Shown piece after piece: positions 1 through 2,751 of a stretch of 5,462 bases of DNA. Source of the stretch: Bog-756 sp963977795 (GTDB taxonomy: Bacteria > Actinomycetota > Acidimicrobiia > Acidimicrobiales > RAAP-2); the NCBI GenBank assembly GCA_963977795.1, contig CAXBRB010000187.1, forward strand, positions 1 to 5,462, read 5' to 3'. A program made the translations under genes and the position numbers. Numbering within the stretch: the stretch's first letter is position 1; every line of letters starts with the position of its first letter. The notes below the pieces were generated by a model, which did not search any database, was not told where the DNA came from, and saw only the letters and a list, made by a program, of their open reading frames with translations.

Positions 1-259
1 GGATGCCGCCCTCGCCGATGGCGCCGAAGGCCGTCTCGGGGTGGAAGGGGATGCCGAGCTTGCGCACCACCAGGACGTCCAGGGGCACCCCGAGCCGTTC
101 GGCGACCCCGAGCCCGACGGCCACGCCGCCCCGGGGCAGGCCCACGACCACCGGTGGGCCACCGGGACGGTCGACCAGGAGGTCGGCCAGGGCCCGACCG
201 GCGGCGATCCTGTCGGCGAACACCGCACGGGGCTCCCGGGGTGTCGGTGCGGTGCTCAC
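1..259 (-). CDS. Phosphoribosyltransferase family protein (3' end outside window)
   Basis: This is the N-terminal 86 residues of a type I phosphoribosyltransferase-like protein; the rest lies beyond the left edge. After a short leader, residues 12-31 form the helix seen before the core in this family. A beta strand and loop follow (VVVGLPRGGVAVG, 37-49), then LGVPLDVLVVRKLGIPFHPE (56-75) and the family's GAIGEGG stretch (79-85). The PRPP-binding acidic motif expected further on is not in the window, so substrate and activity cannot be judged. The GTG start at 259-257 lies 10 bases after the esterase stop codon, with no good Shine-Dalgarno sequence, so translation probably depends on the upstream gene. 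In mycobacterial Rv2030c a domain of this family is fused ahead of an erythromycin-esterase domain; here the two are separate and in the opposite order. The family call is firm, but its physiological role is not established. Confidence 0.88.
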   Translation of the reverse strand, partial: MSTAPTPREPRAVFADRIAAGRALADLLVDRPGGPPVVVGLPRGGVAVGLGVAERLGVPLDVLVVRKLGIPFHPETAFGAIGEGGI

Positions 260-269
260 CGGAGGCTGC

Positions 270-1637
270 TCACAGTCCGCTCGGGTAGGTCTCGGGGGGC
301 TCGCCCCGGTCCCACCGGGCCGAGCGGTCGAGCGGGGTGAGGGCCCGGGTGCGGTCGAGGTGGACCACGGCGTCGAACTGGTCGGGCAGCCGGGCCTCGG
401 CGTAGTGGCTGACCAGCTCGGTCTCGGGGCGGTAGATCACCCCGATGAACCGCTCGAGACGGGGGAACGCCAGGGCGTCGCGCACGGCAGGGACGGAGAG
501 GTCCAGCCATGCCCGCTCGATGCCCACGGCGTGGAAGAGGCCCTCGTAGGAGTCGGCCCGGGCCGGCCGCACCACCTTGCGCTGGGCGTCGCCCCCCCAG
601 GCAGATGAGGCGGTGACCTCGCCGTGGCTGGTGGTCATGCCGATCAGGGCCACGTCGTTGCCGTAGCGCTGGCGCAGCAGCTGGCCCACGTTCCACTCGC
701 CCCGGTAGCCCATCCCGGTGGCCCGGGCGTCCCCCAGGTGCGAGTTGTGGGCCCACACGACCAACCGGGCCGGTCCGCCCCCGCGCTCGAGGTGCGCCAG
801 CAGGGCGTCCAGCGTCTCCGCCATGTGGGCGTCGCGCAGGTTCCACGACGACACGTCGGCCCGGTACATCTGGTGGTAGTACTCCTCGGCGTCCTGGACC
901 AGCTGGGCGTTCTGCTCGGCGTAGAACTGCTCGTCCTCGGCCGCCCAGCCGTCCTGGGACAGGTAGGTGCCGGCCTTGGCGCGCAGGGCCACCAGCTGGG
1001 CGACGGCCTCGTCCTCGCACGGCGATTTGCCGGCATAGGCCACGGCGTGGCCGTAGCGCTGCCCGGCATCGCCCGGCGTCGCCGGCCCTCCCTCGGCGTC
1101 GTCGAAGCACGAGTAGCGGCGCCGGGCCCGGGCCGCCTCGACCGGGTCGACCCGGTCCAGGTAGGAAAGCACCGCCTCGATCGACGTCTGGAGGCTGTAG
1201 AGGTCCATCCCGCAGAAGCGGACCTTGCGCCCGGGGTCGCGCTGGCGGTCGTTGTGCCGCCGGAGCCACTCGATGAACTCGGCCACGTCGGTGTTGCGCC
1301 ACATCCACGCCGGAAACCGCTGGAACCCGCCGAGGGCGCGGCGGGCGTCCGGGTCGGCCGACCGGCCCAGCACGTAGGCATCGACCCGGGCGGCGTCCGG
1401 CCAGTCGCCCTCCACCACCACGCCGGTCACCCCGTGGGAAGAGATGAGCTCTTTGGTGATGCGGATCCGCTCCCGGTAGAACTCGTGGGTGCCGTGCGAC
1501 GCCTCGCCGATGAGCACGAGGCGACGATGTCCCAATCGACGCAGGAGGGTGGCGTAGTCGTCGGGACGGTCGCCGAGGGGGTGGGCGGCGTCCGCCAGCA
1601 CGGCCCGGATCTCCCGCTCGGCGGTCAGGACGGTCAT
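270..1637 (-). CDS. Erythromycin esterase superfamily protein
   Basis: This 455-residue protein belongs to the erythromycin esterase (EreA/EreB-like) superfamily, whose resistance members open the macrolactone ring by hydrolysis. Visible motifs are LIGEASHGTHEFYRER (42-57), with Glu45 and His48 matching the conserved glutamate and catalytic histidine; VVVEGDWPD (73-81), with Glu76; the GMDLYS segment; and VWAHNSHLGD (294-303), with His297 and His300 matching the second conserved histidine pair. The length is normal for the family and no signal peptide is seen, so it should be cytoplasmic. The ATG at 1637-1635 overlaps the stop of the preceding gene as ATGA, which fixes the start and implies translational coupling. 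The nearest well-known relative in context is the C-terminal part of M. tuberculosis Rv2030c, a DosR-regulon protein. Chromosomal homologues of this kind are not shown to confer macrolide resistance, so the natural substrate is unknown. The catalytic residues look intact. Confidence 0.93.
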   Translation of the reverse strand: MTVLTAEREIRAVLADAAHPLGDRPDDYATLLRRLGHRRLVLIGEASHGTHEFYRERIRITKELISSHGVTGVVVEGDWPDAARVDAYVLGRSADPDARRALGGFQRFPAWMWRNTDVAEFIEWLRRHNDRQRDPGRKVRFCGMDLYSLQTSIEAVLSYLDRVDPVEAARARRRYSCFDDAEGGPATPGDAGQRYGHAVAYAGKSPCEDEAVAQLVALRAKAGTYLSQDGWAAEDEQFYAEQNAQLVQDAEEYYHQMYRADVSSWNLRDAHMAETLDALLAHLERGGGPARLVVWAHNSHLGDARATGMGYRGEWNVGQLLRQRYGNDVALIGMTTSHGEVTASSAWGGDAQRKVVRPARADSYEGLFHAVGIERAWLDLSVPAVRDALAFPRLERFIGVIYRPETELVSHYAEARLPDQFDAVVHLDRTRALTPLDRSARWDRGEPPETYPSGL

Positions 1638-2113
1638 CGGTCCGCCGAGTGGCCGTGCCACGACCGGTGCACGTCGAGGGCCGTCGCCACGGCGTCGACC
1701 AGGTCCCGGGGCTGCCACGACCGGGCGATCCGGTCGGCGGCCAGGTCGGTCTCGAACGGGAGCAGCACCTCGGTCTGGAGGTCGGCCAGGGAGCAGCACC
1801 GGCGGGCCGACTCCAGGAGGATGCCGGCCAGGTAGGCCCGGGCCACCACCCAGCCGACGAGGTCCCCGGACCCCCGGCCACGGCGGCGCACCGGGCGCGC
1901 CAGGCCGGCACAGGCGAGCAGGTCCGCCTCGCTGCCGTGGGCCAGCAGGTTCAGCCACAGCACCGGACCCACGGGGTCGCCCCGACGGGCCGTCCGCTCG
2001 GCCAGCCGACCGGCCATGAACGCCTCGCAGTCGCCGCCGAGGAGCCGCTCCTGACGCCGCTGGTGCCGGTCGGGCCTGCCGGTCCGCACCGTCTGGTGCA
2101 CCCGGGGAGTCAC
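1634..2113 (-). CDS. Conserved-looking hypothetical protein, 159 aa
   Basis: I do not recognise this family. The 159-residue reading starts at the GTG at 2113-2111, which overlaps the stop of the preceding gene as GTGA; its own stop overlaps the esterase start as ATGA. Both 4-base overlaps support this start over the longer open frame extending to 2362, whose N-terminal part is low-complexity Gly/Arg/Pro sequence typical of an out-of-frame reading. The N-terminus is basic (residues 1-25). A mostly helical body follows, with GPVLWLNLLAHGSEADLLACAGLARP near 49-74, an Arg-rich linker, then GDLVGWVVARAYLAGILLESARRCCSLADLQTEVLLPFETDLAADRI to about 132. The middle helix is hydrophobic but punctuated by charges, so a soluble helical protein fits better than a membrane one. 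Cysteines include an adjacent CC pair. Its place between the 108-residue protein and the esterase suggests a shared role, which is inference only. Confidence 0.72.
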   Translation of the reverse strand: MTPRVHQTVRTGRPDRHQRRQERLLGGDCEAFMAGRLAERTARRGDPVGPVLWLNLLAHGSEADLLACAGLARPVRRRGRGSGDLVGWVVARAYLAGILLESARRCCSLADLQTEVLLPFETDLAADRIARSWQPRDLVDAVATALDVHRSWHGHSADR

Positions 2114-2436
2114 CGGATCCCCGGCGGATCGTCGTCGACCCGGACGCCGGGTGTCGCGGTGCCGTCGAGGAGGGTCTGGCGCACCCGCCGGAGAGCCAGG
2201 CAGGCGTCGACAAGATCGGAGAGGAGCGCACCCTGGTCGATCCCGGGCGCCTCCCGGGCCAGCCGGGATGCGCCGTCGGCCAGCTCTCCGATCACCTCGG
2301 ACGCCACGCCGCACAGCGCCAACGTCTCCTCCACCGGGCCCTCCGGCAGCCCCGGGGCCCACCGGTCCACGGTGTCACCCGGGCCGTCGCCCCACCCGTC
2401 CGGGTTCCCGCTGTCCCATCCGCCGATGCCGGTCAC
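2110..2436 (-). CDS. Hypothetical small acidic protein, 108 aa
   Basis: This is an unrecognised acidic protein. I chose the GTG at 2436-2434 because it overlaps the stop of a possible leader ORF (GTGA) and has a GGTGG element five bases upstream. Two tandem GTG codons at 2448 and 2445 are alternatives that would add up to four residues. The first 40 residues are rich in Gly, Asp, Pro and Trp (GIGGWDSGNPDGWGDG) and look disordered. Residues from about 37 to 91 look like two amphipathic helices (EETLALCGVASEVIGELADGAS, then LLSDLVDACLALRRVRQTLL), and a short Pro/Asp tail ends the protein. No signal peptide or membrane helix is seen. Its stop overlaps the next gene by 4 bases. A partner or adaptor role for the neighbouring 159-residue protein is possible but is guesswork. 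The Trp/Gly-rich N-terminus also resembles the leader's C-terminus in the other frame, so a frameshift joining them cannot be excluded. Confidence 0.65.
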   Translation of the reverse strand: MTGIGGWDSGNPDGWGDGPGDTVDRWAPGLPEGPVEETLALCGVASEVIGELADGASRLAREAPGIDQGALLSDLVDACLALRRVRQTLLDGTATPGVRVDDDPPGIR

Positions 2437-2486
2437 GGGTTCCACCACCCGGTCGGCCCGGCACCTGTCCTCATGCGCTCCGCCAT
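2433..2486 (-). CDS. Possible 17-codon leader ORF (MAERMRTGAGPTGWWNP)
   Basis: An ATG at 2486-2484 sits six bases after a GAGGTG Shine-Dalgarno element, the best initiation signal in this operon. It opens a 17-codon frame ending in TGA at 2435-2433, which overlaps the GTG start of the 108-residue gene. It could be a leader peptide that delivers ribosomes to the operon. It could also be the true N-terminus of the 108-residue protein, separated by a sequencing error or natural frameshift: the ends read GWWNP in this frame and VTGIGGWDSGNP in the next, which would join smoothly. The ORF is very short, so coding status is uncertain, but the ribosome binding site makes the ATG itself credible. Confidence 0.4.
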   Translation of the reverse strand: MAERMRTGAGPTGWWNP

Positions 2487-2490
2487 GTCG

Positions 2491-2498
2491 ATCACCTC
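2491..2498 (-). promoter_or_regulatory. Ribosome binding site for the minus-strand operon
   Basis: On the minus strand GAGGTGAT lies just before CGAC-ATG, giving six bases between GAGGTG and the ATG at 2486. None of the downstream starts in the operon (2436, 2113, 1637, 259) has a comparable site. This suggests ribosomes load here and reach the following genes by coupling. Confidence 0.6.
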
Positions 2499-2531
2499 GC
2501 CGGCGATTCTCGTCGTGCCGTGCTCCGAGCG

Positions 2532-2551
2532 TTAGGGCCGATGGTCAGGAC
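2532..2551. promoter_or_regulatory. Weak DosR-box-like sequence upstream of the minus-strand operon
   Basis: TTAGGGCCGATGGTCAGGAC matches the published mycobacterial DosR consensus (TTSGGGACTWWAGTCCCSAA) at 13 of 20 positions by my count. The left half (TTAGGGCC) is good and the right half is degenerate. It ends about 45 bp upstream of the ATG at 2486, a sensible place for an activator site serving the minus-strand operon. I looked for it because the gene content recalls the DosR regulon, so there is a risk of confirmation bias. Confidence 0.25.
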
Positions 2552-2558
2552 GCCCGGC

Positions 2559-2622
2559 GCCGACCGGCCTCACAGTTCGATCGGCCGTGCCGACCGGCCG
2601 ACCCGGCAGTGCCGACCGGCAC
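2559..2622. repeat. Three GCCGACCGGC repeats, the last within a 14-bp palindrome
   Basis: GCCGACCGGC occurs at 2559-2568, 2589-2598 and 2611-2620, starts spaced 30 and 22 bp apart. The last two copies share the longer form GTGCCGACCGGC. The third completes an inverted repeat at 2609-2622 (GTGCCG, two-base spacer AC, CGGCAC) with perfect 6-bp arms. Repeated near-palindromes between divergent genes are typical of an operator for a dimeric regulator. The regulator is not identifiable and high GC content raises the chance background. Confidence 0.5.
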
Positions 2623-2639
2623 AGGACCTCTGACCCTGG
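2620..2639. promoter_or_regulatory. Second weak DosR-box-like sequence, ATPase side
   Basis: The core AGGAC-CTCT-GACCC at 2623-2636 has the two half-sites and 4-base spacer of the DosR core (GGGAC-N4-GTCCC), matching 8 of 10 half-site bases. The flanks match poorly, and the full 20-mer scores only about 10 of 20. It abuts the palindrome ending at 2622 and lies roughly 113 bp upstream of the ATPase start. It is recorded as a candidate only. Confidence 0.2.
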
Positions 2640-2657
2640 CATCCCGCCTGTTCCGGC

Positions 2658-2708
2658 GGTCGACTGCACAGGTCGACGGCACAGGTCGACGGCACAGGTC
2701 GACGGCAC
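2658..2708. repeat. 13-bp tandem repeat (GCACAGGTCGACG) upstream of the ATPase
   Basis: Three exact tandem copies of GCACAGGTCGACG occupy 2666-2678, 2679-2691 and 2692-2704, followed by a partial copy (GCAC). The inner element GGTCGAC also occurs at 2658-2664, giving four copies at a strict 13-bp period (2658, 2671, 2684, 2697). Each contains the palindrome GTCGAC. The array ends 44 bp before the ATPase start codon. It could be an iterated regulator-binding site or a slippage-prone repeat that varies in copy number. Confidence 0.85.
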
Positions 2709-2712
2709 GCCA

Positions 2713-2724
2713 GGCACCGGTGCC
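2713..2724. repeat. Perfect 12-bp palindrome GGCACCGGTGCC
   Basis: GGCACCGGTGCC is a perfect inverted repeat centred between 2718 and 2719, 27 bases before the ATPase start codon. It lies between the tandem array and the ribosome binding site, so it could be an operator overlapping the transcription start. It has no loop, so a hairpin terminator is unlikely. Confidence 0.5.
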
Positions 2725-2740
2725 CCCGGTGGCCGAGCAA

Positions 2741-2746
2741 GAGGAG
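2741..2746 (+). promoter_or_regulatory. Ribosome binding site of the P-type ATPase
   Basis: GAGGAG lies five bases before the GTG at 2752-2754. This supports that GTG as the start, as no upstream in-frame candidate has a comparable site nearby. Confidence 0.75.
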
Positions 2747-2751
2747 TGAAG

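Noticed and set aside
270..1637. Acquired macrolide resistance gene on a mobile element
   Set aside because: No transposase, inverted terminal repeats or composition change is seen, and the operon context fits a chromosomal housekeeping or stress role.
624..1835. A 403-codon plus-strand frame opposite the esterase
   Set aside because: It is low-complexity Val/Gly/His/Pro-rich sequence antisense to a gene with intact catalytic motifs, so it is a shadow frame.
256..1911. A 551-codon minus-strand frame overlapping the esterase in another frame
   Set aside because: It is Arg/Gly/Pro-rich without motifs; the 270-1637 frame has the conserved GEASHG and AHNSH signatures.
1638..2231. N-terminal extension of the esterase to 2231
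   Set aside because: The extension is low-complexity and overlaps both small genes, whereas the ATG at 1637 sits in an exact ATGA overlap and begins the normal family length.
2114..2362. N-terminal extension of the 159-residue protein to 2362
   Set aside because: The added residues are Gly/Arg/Pro-rich and would overlap nearly all of the 108-residue gene; the GTG at 2113 makes a standard 4-base overlap.
2559..2708. CRISPR array
   Set aside because: The repeats are only 10-13 bp, the 13-mers are directly contiguous without spacers, and no cas gene is present.
2709..2730. Rho-independent terminator at the GGCACCGGTGCC palindrome
   Set aside because: There is no loop and no T-run, and the site lies immediately upstream of a start codon between divergent operons where no transcript should end.
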